Below, in pieces: positions 7,951-17,266 of a stretch of 34,642 nt of DNA. The notes under the pieces were generated by a model. That model did not search any database. It saw only the letters and a list, made by a program, of their open reading frames with translations, and had not been told where the DNA came from. Positions within the stretch are counted from its first letter, which is position 1; each line of letters starts with the position of its first letter. Source of the stretch: Gammaproteobacteria bacterium (GTDB taxonomy: Bacteria; Pseudomonadota; Gammaproteobacteria; Competibacterales; Competibacteraceae). The DNA is taken from NCBI GenBank assembly GCA_003562535.1, contig PWUP01000090.1, positions 1 through 34,642 of the forward strand. The letters run 5' to 3'. The translations under genes and the position numbers were made by a program.

Positions 7951-7967
7951 ATAGTTTTCAAAACTAT
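7951..7967. terminator. AT-rich perfect palindrome between convergent genes
   Basis: ATAGTTTT-C-AAAACTAT is a perfect 8-bp inverted repeat 6 bases after the TPR gene stop and 13 bases before the end of spoVR. It has a U-run on both strands but only one G:C pair per arm, so it would be a weak bidirectional terminator at best. Confidence 0.3.
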
Positions 7968-7979
7968 CTGCACACTGAG

Positions 7980-9473
7980 TTAATGCTCAATCGCTGCCAC
8001 AGGTTCACGACGACCGTCTTCGAGCAAGGTCTCTAGGCGGACACTAAACCCCCAGAGCCGATACAGGTGCTTGAGCATTTCTTGGGCGTTTGCCGCTAAG
8101 GGTTTGCGGTTATAGCGGGTGTGAACTAGGGTGAGCGAACGGTCACCACGGTGATCAACGGAATAAATTTGGATGTTGGGTTCTTGGCTGCCTAGATTGT
8201 ATTGATCGGCCAAGGCTTGCCGCAGTCGGCGGTAACCGCGCTCGTCGTGAATGGCACTGATGGCCAATTCGCGTTGTTGATCGTCATCCAGTACCGCAAA
8301 TAATTTAAATTGGCGCATCACTTTAGGCGATAAATACTGGGCGATGAAACTTTCATCCTTGAAATTGCGCATGGCGAAATCCAGCACTTTCACCCAATCT
8401 TGTCCGGCAATATCAGGAAACCAGTAACGATCCTCTTGGTCGGGGTGTTCGCAGATGCGCCGGATATCGCTCATCATGGCGAAGCCCAAGGCGTAGGGGT
8501 TAATCCCAGAATAATACGGGCTATCGAAATCAGGTTGGGCGATCACATTGGTATGCGATTGCAAAAACTCGATCATGAATCCGTCAGACAGCAAACCCTC
8601 ATCGTACATTTGATTGAGCAGGGTGTAATGCCAGAACGTCGCCCAGCCTTCGTTCATGACCTGGGTCTGGCGTTGTGGGTAAAAATACTGGCCGAGCTTG
8701 CGCACGATACGAACAACTTCGCGTTGCCACGGCTCTAACAGCGGTGCGTTTTTCTCAATAAAATACAAAATATTTTCTTGCGGTTCCGCCGGAAAGCGCG
8801 TCTCTGGAGTCTGATCAGCCGTGTGTCCCTGAACAGGAATCGTCCGCCATAAATCGTTAATTTGGGTTTGTAGATACGCTTCGCGTTCTTGCTGGCGCAG
8901 GCGTTCGGCAGTGGCCGATAACGGGGCAGGGCGTTTATAACGATCGACCCCATAATTCATTAGGGCATGGCAAGAATCTAAGAATAATTCAACGGTCTCC
9001 TGACCATAGCGTTGTTCACACTCGGTGATGTAATTCTTGGCAAACAGCAAGTAATCGATGATGGCGTCCGCTGAAGTCCAAGTGCGGAATAAATAATTGC
9101 CCTTAAAGAAGGAATTATGTCCGTAGCAGGCATGGGCAATCACCAGCGCTTGCATGGTGAGGGTGTTTTCCTCCATCAAATAGGCGATACAGGGATTGGA
9201 GTTAATCACTACCTCATACGCCAAGCCCATCTGCCCACGGCGATAGTTTTGTTCGGTTGCGACAAAGCGTTTGCCGTATGACCAATGGTGGTAGCCCAGC
9301 GGCATGCCTACGGCAGAATAGGCGTCCATCATCTGCTCAGCGGTGATGATTTCAATCTGATTGGGGTAAATATCCAGCGGGTATTGCGCTGCAATCCGCC
9401 CCAGTTCTTGGTTGTAGCGTTCCAGCAGCGGGAACGTCCAGTCTGATGACTCAGAAATCACCAAGCGTTTCAT
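7980..9473 (-). CDS. ycgB: SpoVR family protein (YcgB)
   Basis: This 497-residue member of the SpoVR/YcgB family is full length. Conserved stretches include GYHHWSYGKRF, the HACYGHNSFFKGNYLF block, MNEGWATFWHY (an HE/W-rich, metal-site-like core) and NPYALGFAMM. The biochemical role is not established. The gene regularly travels with prkA and yeaH and belongs to stress and stationary-phase responses in enterobacteria and to sporulation in Bacillus. Its ATG overlaps the stop of the upstream yeaH by 4 bases (9470-9473), so it is the last gene of the prkA-yeaH-spoVR operon. Transcription ends facing the TPR gene. Confidence 0.92.
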   Translation of the reverse strand: MKRLVISESSDWTFPLLERYNQELGRIAAQYPLDIYPNQIEIITAEQMMDAYSAVGMPLGYHHWSYGKRFVATEQNYRRGQMGLAYEVVINSNPCIAYLMEENTLTMQALVIAHACYGHNSFFKGNYLFRTWTSADAIIDYLLFAKNYITECEQRYGQETVELFLDSCHALMNYGVDRYKRPAPLSATAERLRQQEREAYLQTQINDLWRTIPVQGHTADQTPETRFPAEPQENILYFIEKNAPLLEPWQREVVRIVRKLGQYFYPQRQTQVMNEGWATFWHYTLLNQMYDEGLLSDGFMIEFLQSHTNVIAQPDFDSPYYSGINPYALGFAMMSDIRRICEHPDQEDRYWFPDIAGQDWVKVLDFAMRNFKDESFIAQYLSPKVMRQFKLFAVLDDDQQRELAISAIHDERGYRRLRQALADQYNLGSQEPNIQIYSVDHRGDRSLTLVHTRYNRKPLAANAQEMLKHLYRLWGFSVRLETLLEDGRREPVAAIEH

Positions 9474-10735
9474 GCGGCTTGCCTCTTGAACAAATCGCGA
9501 AATACAGGATAAATATCGGCTGGCCCATCAATCTGGCGCATGGCGAATTGCGGGCATTGCGCTTGAACGTCTTCATAGGCTTCCCACAAGCTTTGATGCC
9601 GGTCAGGGGTAATTTCCACATAGGCGAAGTACCGCACCAACGGCATAATCGATTCGGTGAGCCACTGCTGGCACAGCGGCGAGTCAGTGTGCCAGTTATC
9701 ACCATCCGAGGCTTGAGCGGCATAAATATTCCAACTGGCGGTGGGGTAGCGTTCTCGGGCAATGTCGTACATCATTTCCAAAGCGCTGGAGACCACCGTG
9801 TCGCCGGTTTCCCGCGAGTAAAAAAATTCTTGCTCATCCACTTCTTTAGCAATCGTGTGATGACGGATAAACACCACTTCGATGTGCTCGTAATTACGCT
9901 CAAGAAATAAATACAGCAAGATAAAAAAGCGCTTAGCCAAATCTTTACGGGCTTGGTTCATCGACCCCGATACATCCATGAGACAAAACATCACCGCTTG
10001 CGATGAAGGTTGCTCCTGTTTGGCGCGGTTGTTGTAGCGCAGATCATAGGTGTCGATGAACGGCATCCCGCGCAGCCGAGCCTGTAAGCGCTCAATTTCA
10101 GCACTCAATGCTTCTCGCTCGGCAGCATCGGCTTCCGAGTCATCGCTCAGCGCGTGCAGACGCGCTTCCAGCTCGCGGAGTTGGGCACGATAGGGCGCAC
10201 CCAGCGCTTGCCGCCGTGCCAATGACTGCTTTAGGGAACGCACTACATTGATGTTACTCGGCACACCGTCAGTGCTGTAACCGGCACGCACCCATTTATA
10301 TTCCGTCAATTTAGCCAGTTCAGTTTTAACCAGATTCGGCAGTTCCAGATCCTCGAAAAACATTTCCAAGAATTCTTCGCGGCTGAGCTGAAAGCTAAAC
10401 TCATCCTCGCCCTGGCCTTGATTGCTGGCTTGACCTTCACCGCCTCTACCCCCACCACCACGGGGACGCGGCAGACGATCACCCTCGACAAAGTCTTTAT
10501 TGCCCGGGTGAATAATCTGCCGTTCGCCACCCGATCCGTGATGGAACACCGGCTCGCTCAAATCGCGTGCTGGAATATTGATTTTTTCGCCACTGTGCAT
10601 ATCGCGGATGCTGCGTTCTGACATGGCATCGGACACAGCTCGCTTGATTTGCGCTTTAAAGCGCTTAATGAAGCGCTGGCGATTAACGGCGCTTTTGTTT
10701 TTGCCGTCTATACGCCGATCGATAAAGTGGCCCAT
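9470..10735 (-). CDS. yeaH: YeaH/YhbH family protein (UPF0229, DUF444) with von Willebrand-A-like fold
   Basis: This 421-residue protein is the standard partner of the PrkA kinase. The N-terminus is basic (FIDRRIDGKNKSAVNRQRF). A glycine-rich low-complexity linker (RGGGGRGGEGQ) sits near residues 92-105. The C-terminal half carries a MIDAS-like metal motif (MDVSGSMNQ) typical of von Willebrand-A folds. The molecular function is unknown; in E. coli yeaG and yeaH form one unit expressed under nitrogen starvation and general stress. The ATG is preceded by a good ribosome site (AGGAG within GCAGGAGCAGG). The gene starts 19 bases after the prkA stop and overlaps spoVR. Confidence 0.92.
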   Translation of the reverse strand: MGHFIDRRIDGKNKSAVNRQRFIKRFKAQIKRAVSDAMSERSIRDMHSGEKINIPARDLSEPVFHHGSGGERQIIHPGNKDFVEGDRLPRPRGGGGRGGEGQASNQGQGEDEFSFQLSREEFLEMFFEDLELPNLVKTELAKLTEYKWVRAGYSTDGVPSNINVVRSLKQSLARRQALGAPYRAQLRELEARLHALSDDSEADAAEREALSAEIERLQARLRGMPFIDTYDLRYNNRAKQEQPSSQAVMFCLMDVSGSMNQARKDLAKRFFILLYLFLERNYEHIEVVFIRHHTIAKEVDEQEFFYSRETGDTVVSSALEMMYDIARERYPTASWNIYAAQASDGDNWHTDSPLCQQWLTESIMPLVRYFAYVEITPDRHQSLWEAYEDVQAQCPQFAMRQIDGPADIYPVFRDLFKRQAA

Positions 10736-10754
10736 AAACCTGCTCCTGCGCCCT

Positions 10755-12677
10755 TTAAGACGCTTTGCGCACCCGCAGATACCATTCCGATAGCAAGCGG
10801 ACTTGTTTGCGGGTGTAGCCCTTTTCTGTCATACGGTTGACAAAATCCTCATGCTTTTTCTGGTCTTCTGCCGAGGATTTCGCCGTAAACGAGATCACCG
10901 GCAACAGTTCTTCCGTGCTGGAAAACATTTTCTTCTCGATCACCGCCCGCAGTTTTTCATAGCTGGTCCAAGCGGGATTCTTGCCTTGGTTGTTGGCACG
11001 CGCCCGCAACACAAAATTGACGATCTCGTTGCGAAAATCCTTGGGGTTGGAAATACCCGCCGGTTTTTCGATTTTCTCCAGTTCGTCGTTCAAGGCTGAG
11101 CGGTCAAAGAACTCGCCAGTTTCCGGATCACGGTATTCTTGATCCTGAATCCAGAAGTCGGCATACGACACATAACGGTCAAACAGATTTTGTCCGTACT
11201 CGGAATAGGATTCCAGATAGGCTTGCTGCAATTCTTTACCGATGAATTCGGCATAGCGTGGGGCTAAATACCCTTTGAGGTAGCCTAGATAACGCTCTTC
11301 GGTTTCTGCTGGGAACTGCTCACGTTCAATCTGGCGCTCCAGAACATACAGCAGATGCACTGGGTTGGCGGCCACTTCGGTGTGATCGAAATTAAACACC
11401 CGCGACAGGATTTTGAACGCAAAGCGGGTAGAAATACCAGTCATGCCCTCATCAACACCGGCATAATCGCGGTATTCTTGCAGTGACTTGGCGCGGGGAT
11501 CGGTGTCTTTGAGGTTTTCGCCGTCATACACCCGCATTTTCGAGAAAATACTGGAATTTTCAGGTTCTTTCAGCCGCGTCAGTACCGAAAACTGCGCCAA
11601 CATTTCCAAGGTGCCGGGCGCACAGGGGGCGTTATCCAGTGAGCTATTACTCAGCAGCTTTTGGTAGATCTGCACTTCTTCAGACACCCGCAAGCAATAG
11701 GGCACCTTAACGATGTACACCCGATCAAGAAAGGCTTCGTTATTTTTATTGTTTCTAAAGCTTTGCCACTCGGCCTCATTGGAATGAGCGAGAATCATGC
11801 CTTCATAGGGTAGGGCGGATAAGCCCTCAGTGCTGTTGTAATTGCCCTCTTGAGTGGCGGTTAACAGCGGATGCAACACCTTAATCGGGGCTTTAAACAT
11901 CTCGACAAATTCGAGCAAGCCGCGGTTGGCGCGACACAGCCCCCCAGAATAGCTGTAGGCGTCAGGATCGTTTTGAGCGTAATGCTCAAGCTGGCGGATA
12001 TCCACCTTACCGACTAAGGAGGAAATATCTTGGTTGTTTTCATCACCTGGCTCGGTTTTGGCTACGGCGATTTGATCCAGCACCGAGGGTTTGAGCTTAA
12101 CCACTTTGAATTGGGTGATGTCACCATTGTATTCATGCAAGCGCTTAACCGCCCAAGGCGACATAATGGTTTTGAGATGGCGGCGCGGGATGCCGTAGTC
12201 CTCTTCCAGTATAGGGCCGTCTTCGTCAGGATCAAACAGACTCAGCGGGGATTCAAACACCGGTGAACCTTGAACCGCATAGAAGGGCAGTTTTTCCATC
12301 AAGGCTTTCAGACGTTCTGCCAGCGACGATTTACCGCCGCCTACCGGCCCGAGCAAATATAAAATTTGCTTTTTCTCTTCTAACCCTTGGGCAGAATGTT
12401 TGAGATAGGAAACGATATGTTCAATCGATTCCTCCATACCATAGAAATCTTTGAATGCTGGATAGATTTTTAGAATTTTATTAGAAAAAATCCGGCTTAA
12501 ACGCGGATCATGGCTGGTATCGACCAGCTCGGGTTCGCCGATCGCCATCAACAAGCGTTCAGCGGCATTGGCATAAACATGGGGATCAGTTTTGCACAAA
12601 TCCAAGTACTCTTGGAGTGTGAGCACCTCTTGTTTACTGACTTCGTAACGTGACTGAAAATGCTTAAAAATACTCAT
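10755..12677 (-). CDS. prkA: PrkA family serine protein kinase (YeaG)
   Basis: This 640-residue protein is close in length to E. coli YeaG. The N-terminal half is an AAA+-like domain with a Walker A motif GPVGGGKSS (110-118). The C-terminal part matches the PrkA domain, described as distantly related to cAMP-dependent kinases. E. coli YeaG acts in nitrogen-starvation adaptation, and Bacillus PrkA acts in sporulation; recent work also proposes protease activity for the Bacillus protein. The gene heads the operon prkA-yeaH-spoVR. GAGAGG lies about 11 bases before the ATG. A sigma-54 promoter and NtrC-like sites lie in the 311-bp upstream gap, which fits Ntr control. Confidence 0.93.
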   Translation of the reverse strand: MSIFKHFQSRYEVSKQEVLTLQEYLDLCKTDPHVYANAAERLLMAIGEPELVDTSHDPRLSRIFSNKILKIYPAFKDFYGMEESIEHIVSYLKHSAQGLEEKKQILYLLGPVGGGKSSLAERLKALMEKLPFYAVQGSPVFESPLSLFDPDEDGPILEEDYGIPRRHLKTIMSPWAVKRLHEYNGDITQFKVVKLKPSVLDQIAVAKTEPGDENNQDISSLVGKVDIRQLEHYAQNDPDAYSYSGGLCRANRGLLEFVEMFKAPIKVLHPLLTATQEGNYNSTEGLSALPYEGMILAHSNEAEWQSFRNNKNNEAFLDRVYIVKVPYCLRVSEEVQIYQKLLSNSSLDNAPCAPGTLEMLAQFSVLTRLKEPENSSIFSKMRVYDGENLKDTDPRAKSLQEYRDYAGVDEGMTGISTRFAFKILSRVFNFDHTEVAANPVHLLYVLERQIEREQFPAETEERYLGYLKGYLAPRYAEFIGKELQQAYLESYSEYGQNLFDRYVSYADFWIQDQEYRDPETGEFFDRSALNDELEKIEKPAGISNPKDFRNEIVNFVLRARANNQGKNPAWTSYEKLRAVIEKKMFSSTEELLPVISFTAKSSAEDQKKHEDFVNRMTEKGYTRKQVRLLSEWYLRVRKAS

Positions 12678-12738
12678 GGACTGGTGACCTCTCTGGCAAC
12701 ACTGCCGGGTGACCTCAACGGATGACTCAAGTTACGTT

Positions 12739-12754
12739 TGCAATTTACGAGCCA
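12739..12754 (-). promoter_or_regulatory. Sigma-54 (-24/-12) promoter for prkA-yeaH-spoVR
   Basis: The minus strand reads TGGCTCGTAAATTGCA against the RpoN consensus TGGCACG-N4-TTGCA. All fixed positions match except one (T for A at the fifth base), with the required 10-base spacing between GG and GC. The predicted start is near 12728, giving a leader of about 50 bases before the prkA ATG. The surrounding 12678-12988 gap otherwise holds the NtrC-like dyads and the purH upstream region. Confidence 0.78.
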
Positions 12755-12795
12755 TCAGCTTGACAACGCATTAAGCCATCAGGTTCCGAATGCCA

Positions 12796-12842
12796 GCACC
12801 CATAGGAGTGCGAACCCTTAGGCTGTTGCACTTTTTTTGTGC
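12796..12842. promoter_or_regulatory. NtrC-like enhancer dyads upstream of prkA
   Basis: GCAC-TTTTTTT-GTGC at 12828-12842 fits the NtrC half-site layout (GCAC-N7-GTGC) with exact spacing. It is centred about 107 bases upstream of the predicted sigma-54 start. A second dyad, GCAC-N8-GTGC at 12796-12811, has one extra base in its spacer and would be weaker. The position is right for an enhancer; binding by NtrC is inferred. Confidence 0.6.
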
Positions 12843-12988
12843 GATTCGTAGCTACATTACGGTGCATCGGTATGTGACAATGGCGGTCGTCGCTCTGTAA
12901 ACCATTTTATCAATTTGTCAACAGAGTTCGATTTTATCCGTAAATTTCCGCTAGAATAGTACGATTTAGACCGCACCAATGATTAATC

Positions 12989-14563
12989 ATGCCTGATTCG
13001 AATTCGCTCACTATCCGTCGAGCGCTGCTCAGCGTTTCCGACAAAACCAATATTGTTGATTTTGCAAGTCAATTACACGATCTTAACGTGCAGTTGCTCT
13101 CCACCGGCGGCACCGCCCAGTTATTGCGTGAACGCGGACTGCCGGTTACTGAGATTGCCGACTACACCGGTTTTCCGGAAATCATGGACGGTCGGGTTAA
13201 AACCCTGCATCCGCGCATCCATGCCGGTTTACTCGGGCGACGTGGAATTGACGATGCCGTACTGGCAGAACAGGCCATCGAACCCATCGATCTGCTGGTT
13301 GTTAATTTGTACCCATTTGAACGCACCGTTGCCCAGCCGGATTGTGATTTTGCTACGGCTGTGGAAACTATTGACATCGGCGGACCGGCCATGTTGCGAG
13401 CGGCCGCTAAGAATTATCTCCATGTTGCCGTGGTCACTGACCCCAAACAGTACCTTGAATTAGGCCAAGAATTAACGGCTACGGCTGGCGCTGTCAGTGG
13501 CAACACTCGGCTGCAATTAGCGATTGCTGCGTTCAACCGCGTCGCCCAATACGATGCCGCTATCAGTCATTACTTTTCAGCCCTCAGCGCTGAGGGTCAG
13601 CGGAGTGAATTTCCCGAGCAGTATAATCTTAATGTCATCAAACAAGCGGATCTTCGGTATGGGGAAAATCCTCATCAACAGGCGGCGTTCTACCGTGACG
13701 CCCAACCCGCTGCCGGCACCCTGAGCACTTTTCGACAACGACAGGGTAAAACGCTGTCTTACAATAATATTGCGGATGCGGATGCGGCATGGGAATGCGT
13801 GCGCCAGTTCGAGCAGCCCGCGTGTGTGATTGTGAAACACGCCAATCCCTGTGGGGTTGCAGTGGCTACCGATAGCCGCAGCGCTTACCTCCATGCGTTT
13901 CGTACTGACCCAACTTCGGCCTTTGGTGGCATTATCGCGTTTAATAGTCCAGTTGACGTGGCAACCGCCAAAACCATCATTGAGCGCCAGTTTGTCGAAG
14001 TCATTCTAGCGCCCCGCATCGAACCGGATGCCTTAGTGGTGACGGCCGCTAAGGCCAATATCCGAGTATTGGAAATTCCGGCAGGGCAGGGGAGAAATAC
14101 TCATGATTTTAAACGTATTGGTGGTGGACTACTGATCCAGACCCAAGACACCGCTACGCTCAATCGGGATGCGCTGCGCATCGTCAGTCAACGCCCCCCT
14201 GAACCCCAAGAGCTGGAGGATTTACTGTTTGCATGGCGGGTGGTTAAACAAGTTAAATCCAATGCCATTGTGTACGCACGCAACGGCATGACCCTCGGCA
14301 TCGGTGCAGGGCAAATGAGCCGGGTGATCTCGGCGCGGATTGCGGGTCTTAAGGCTCAAGAAGAAGGCTTGGACATTGCAGGAGCCGTGATGGCTTCCGA
14401 TGCCTTTTTCCCGTTTCGGGACGGTATCGATATCGCAGCGGCGGCTGGAGTGCGTGCTGTGATCCAACCGGGAGGTTCAATCCGTGATGCTGAAGTCATC
14501 GCCGCTGCTGATGAACAGGGGTTGGCTATGGTGTTCACGGGCATCAGGCATTTTCGTCACTAG
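12989..14563 (+). CDS. purH: Bifunctional AICAR formyltransferase / IMP cyclohydrolase
   Basis: PurH catalyses the last two steps of purine synthesis: AICAR formylation with 10-formyl-THF and ring closure to IMP. The 524-residue protein is of normal length. The N-terminal MGS-like cyclohydrolase domain (about 1-200) has LLSTGGTAQLL, GFPEIMDGRVKTLHPRIHAGLL (61-82) and NLYPFERTV. The C-terminal transformylase domain has DLRYGENPHQ (221-230), KTLSYNNIADADAAW (254-268) and the catalytic Lys283-His284 pair (VKHANPCG). There is no strong ribosome site before the ATG. A TAGAAT -10-like hexamer lies at 12952-12957 without a clear -35. The gene is divergent from the prkA operon and followed 19 bases later by the channel gene. 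Confidence 0.96.
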   Translation: MPDSNSLTIRRALLSVSDKTNIVDFASQLHDLNVQLLSTGGTAQLLRERGLPVTEIADYTGFPEIMDGRVKTLHPRIHAGLLGRRGIDDAVLAEQAIEPIDLLVVNLYPFERTVAQPDCDFATAVETIDIGGPAMLRAAAKNYLHVAVVTDPKQYLELGQELTATAGAVSGNTRLQLAIAAFNRVAQYDAAISHYFSALSAEGQRSEFPEQYNLNVIKQADLRYGENPHQQAAFYRDAQPAAGTLSTFRQRQGKTLSYNNIADADAAWECVRQFEQPACVIVKHANPCGVAVATDSRSAYLHAFRTDPTSAFGGIIAFNSPVDVATAKTIIERQFVEVILAPRIEPDALVVTAAKANIRVLEIPAGQGRNTHDFKRIGGGLLIQTQDTATLNRDALRIVSQRPPEPQELEDLLFAWRVVKQVKSNAIVYARNGMTLGIGAGQMSRVISARIAGLKAQEEGLDIAGAVMASDAFFPFRDGIDIAAAAGVRAVIQPGGSIRDAEVIAAADEQGLAMVFTGIRHFRH

Positions 14564-14582
14564 CATGTAAACGTGGGTCTCG

Positions 14583-16829
14583 ATGGTCACGGTTGGGCGT
14601 TGCATTGTTATTATTCTGTGGTTAAGCCTCACAGCCGCTAGTGCGGCTTGGGCTCAAACCGGAGCTTTGCCCCTAATCCAGGAAACATTACGCCAGACCA
14701 CGGTAGATCCAACGGCCACCTTGAGTTTGCCCGAACCAACCGCTTTACAGGCCGGCTGGTGGCAGTATTTTCAGCACAGTGAAGAGTCGGTTGTAAACAC
14801 CCGGATTGCGGCCACCTTAGAACGACTCGATGCGTTAGTTGATACTCTACCCGAAGCCTCGCGTGAGGCGGGGCGTGCTTCGGTTGAGTTGGTGCGGGCG
14901 AATTTACTGACACTACCACAAATTCGTGCGCAAACCGCCCCACAACCGCCTGCCCCACCCCCGTATGCGCGTGACTACACCATCACGCAAATGCTGGAAT
15001 TGAGCGAACAACTGCGGCAAGTACGTGCGAATCGCGATGCATTAGCCCCGGAGATTGCTGCGGCTGAAAATGCTATCAGTGCAGTAGGACGCCGTCTGGA
15101 TAACTTAATGGCGGGTTATTTAGCACTGCGCTCCAGCAACCCAGAACGGGCTTTGCAGGGATTAGAAATCATGGCGGAGCGCACGTCCTTGATGCTCACC
15201 GAAGAGCGCTTACGCATTGAGCGGGCCGAACTCCGAGTATTACAAGTGCGTGCCAGTCAACTGGCCGATGAATTCGAAGTGGCGCGTAATCGCTTATCCG
15301 CCACTTGGGGTGATTTATTACAGATCGATCTGGATATTGCTGATATCCAAGCCGAGTTGGAAGCCGCTCAAGGACGCCTAGTACGCGAACAGTCCACCGC
15401 CACACAAATCGTTGGTAGCTCACCGGCTGATCGAGCCACCGGACAATACCGCCAGCAACGAGTCATCAAGGCAGCGATTGATGAGGCTGAGATTCGCCTG
15501 CGTTTGCACCGCTTGCACATGCAACGTCACTTGACACAACTGCTACTGGATCAAGCCGTTGAAACCTTAGCTTTGCGGAACCAACTGGAACGTTGGTTAG
15601 CGGAACATAACGATCTCGACCATCAAATGCAAATCTGGCGCAATAATAGCGAACGTGAACGCAGCCGCGCCGGATTGGCCATTGCCTCATCCGATGAAAT
15701 CGGTACACCGGATTATAGTCGATTGATTGTGCTCAACCAAGACCGGTTCCGCCTAGCGCAAAATAGCCTAGTCGCCCTAGAACGGTTACAGAGCCTAGTT
15801 CAGCAAAATCGGCGTCTTTTAGAACAAATTGATGTCGAACTCTTACAGTTAGAAGGTTGGTTGCGAAGCTGGTTGGCGTGGTCCAAATTACGTGCCCAAG
15901 ATGTCGTCCAAGGTGCCAGTGGCTGGATTCATACCAGTTTGTTCCGTATTGCCGACACGCCAGTAACCGCTATGGGCTTGCTGCGCGTTTTGTTAATCAT
16001 CACCGTAGCGTGGCTGTTTTCTTATCTCTTACGCCGCGCACTCACCCGACTGAGTGAACGCAGTGATAGCCGTAATTTACCCGCGTTTTATACCGTTGGG
16101 CGCTTATCCCATTATGTGCTGATCATTGCCGGGGTGTTAATGGGCCTGTCCTCTGTGGGCATGGATTTTACCAACTTTGCCCTGATTGCTGGTGCATTAG
16201 CGCTCGGTATCGGCTTTGGTTTGCAGGCCATAGTCAATAATTTCATATCCGGTTTGATTTTATTGTTTGAACGCAGTTTAAAAGTCGGTGATTTCGTCGA
16301 ACTGGGTTCCAATATTGCGGGCGAGGTGGTCTCGGGTGAAGTGAAGGCCATTAATGTACGCAGCACTCATATCAAAACGAATGAAAATATTGATATTGTC
16401 GTACCCAACTCGGCCTTTATGACCAACAATGTCGTCAACTGGACCTTGCAAGAACCGTATCGGCGGGTGCATTACCCGTTCCGAGTTGCGTTTGGTGTAA
16501 GCAAGGAGTTGGTGCGTAAAGCAGGACTCGAAGCCGCCGAGAAAGTCCCGCATACGCTAAGCGGCTTACCCGGCAAAAACCCTCAAGTCTGGCTAGTGGG
16601 TTATGGAGAAAACGGTTATATTTTCGAGCTGGTGGTGTGGTTGACGCCGAGCGCGGTTAAGCGCCCCCAAGCGGTGCAAGCCGCTTTTTACTGGGAGCTG
16701 GAAACGGCATTACAGAAGTATCAAATCGAAGTGCCAGTGCCACAACGCGATTTGCGGCTGCGCGAGTGGCCATCAGGCTGGTCGGTCACAACCCCTACCG
16801 AAACCAGCCTGCCACCACGCTCAGTATAA
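14583..16829 (+). CDS. Large MscS-family mechanosensitive channel with periplasmic coiled-coil domain
   Basis: This 748-residue MscS-superfamily protein has a signal peptide (about 1-25, ending SAAWAQ). A long Leu/Glu/Arg/Gln-rich alpha-helical periplasmic region (about 140-450) follows, then membrane segments near 462-485, 509-530 and 530-560. The pore helix block ALALGIGFGLQAIVNNFISG (about 537-556) and the following LFERSLKVGDFVEL beta-domain entry are diagnostic. The architecture resembles MscK or YbdG-type large MscS proteins, which release solutes on hypo-osmotic shock. It could be co-transcribed with purH, 19 bases upstream. Its stop is only 2 bases from the convergent glnK2 stop. Confidence 0.88.
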   Translation: MVTVGRCIVIILWLSLTAASAAWAQTGALPLIQETLRQTTVDPTATLSLPEPTALQAGWWQYFQHSEESVVNTRIAATLERLDALVDTLPEASREAGRASVELVRANLLTLPQIRAQTAPQPPAPPPYARDYTITQMLELSEQLRQVRANRDALAPEIAAAENAISAVGRRLDNLMAGYLALRSSNPERALQGLEIMAERTSLMLTEERLRIERAELRVLQVRASQLADEFEVARNRLSATWGDLLQIDLDIADIQAELEAAQGRLVREQSTATQIVGSSPADRATGQYRQQRVIKAAIDEAEIRLRLHRLHMQRHLTQLLLDQAVETLALRNQLERWLAEHNDLDHQMQIWRNNSERERSRAGLAIASSDEIGTPDYSRLIVLNQDRFRLAQNSLVALERLQSLVQQNRRLLEQIDVELLQLEGWLRSWLAWSKLRAQDVVQGASGWIHTSLFRIADTPVTAMGLLRVLLIITVAWLFSYLLRRALTRLSERSDSRNLPAFYTVGRLSHYVLIIAGVLMGLSSVGMDFTNFALIAGALALGIGFGLQAIVNNFISGLILLFERSLKVGDFVELGSNIAGEVVSGEVKAINVRSTHIKTNENIDIVVPNSAFMTNNVVNWTLQEPYRRVHYPFRVAFGVSKELVRKAGLEAAEKVPHTLSGLPGKNPQVWLVGYGENGYIFELVVWLTPSAVKRPQAVQAAFYWELETALQKYQIEVPVPQRDLRLREWPSGWSVTTPTETSLPPRSV

Positions 16830-16831
16830 TC

Positions 16832-17170
16832 TTAGATGGCGTCCGAGCCGGTTTCTCCGGTACGGATGCGAATGACTTGTTCCAAATCACAGACAAATAT
16901 TTTGCCATCACCAATTTTGCCCGTACCGGCCGCTTTGGTGATGGTTTCCAGCACTTGATCCACGATACTGTCGTCAACGGCGATTTCCAGCTTAACCTTG
17001 GGCAAGAAATCCACGATGTACTCAGCACCACGGTACAGTTCCGTATGCCCTTTTTGTCGGCCAAAACCTTTCACCTCGGTGACGGTCATTCCTTGCACAC
17101 CGATATCAGATAGCGCTTCCCTGACATCATCCAATTTGAACGGTTTGATGATTGCGTTTACCAGTTTCAT
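16832..17170 (-). CDS. glnK: P-II nitrogen regulatory protein (second copy)
   Basis: This 112-residue PII protein senses ATP/ADP and 2-oxoglutarate and binds AmtB and other targets. The T-loop GRQKGHTELYRGAEY contains the uridylylation residue Tyr51. The TGKIGDGKIFV B-loop and C-terminal RIRTGE nucleotide-contact motif are intact. It lies downstream of amtB, third in the glnK1-amtB-glnK2 operon, and differs from the first copy mainly in residues 62-80 (VDDSIVDQVLE in place of VKPEYADRAIE). It could be labelled glnB or glnK; position favours glnK-like. A strong intercistronic hairpin precedes it and may set its dose. Confidence 0.92.
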   Translation of the reverse strand: MKLVNAIIKPFKLDDVREALSDIGVQGMTVTEVKGFGRQKGHTELYRGAEYIVDFLPKVKLEIAVDDSIVDQVLETITKAAGTGKIGDGKIFVCDLEQVIRIRTGETGSDAI

Positions 17171-17215
17171 GGCTTAAACCTCTAGCAAGACGGGCTGACA
17201 ACTATAACCGAACAG

Positions 17216-17243
17216 CGACGGCAGCCGCTAGGGACTGCCGTCG
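17216..17243 (-). other. Strong hairpin between amtB and glnK2
   Basis: CGACGGCAG (17216-17224) and CTGCCGTCG (17235-17243) form a perfect 9-bp GC-rich stem with a 10-base loop in the 96-base gap between amtB and glnK2. No U-run follows on either strand. It is more likely an mRNA-stabilising or processing structure, or a partial terminator, than a true intrinsic terminator. Confidence 0.55.
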
Positions 17244-17266
17244 TGTCGCATTAGGGTAACGGCTGA

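Noticed and set aside
12831..12842. Run of seven T with flanking GCAC/GTGC as a terminator
   Set aside because: The T-run is the loop of the dyad, not a tail after a stem, and no gene ends there; an NtrC-like site explains it better.
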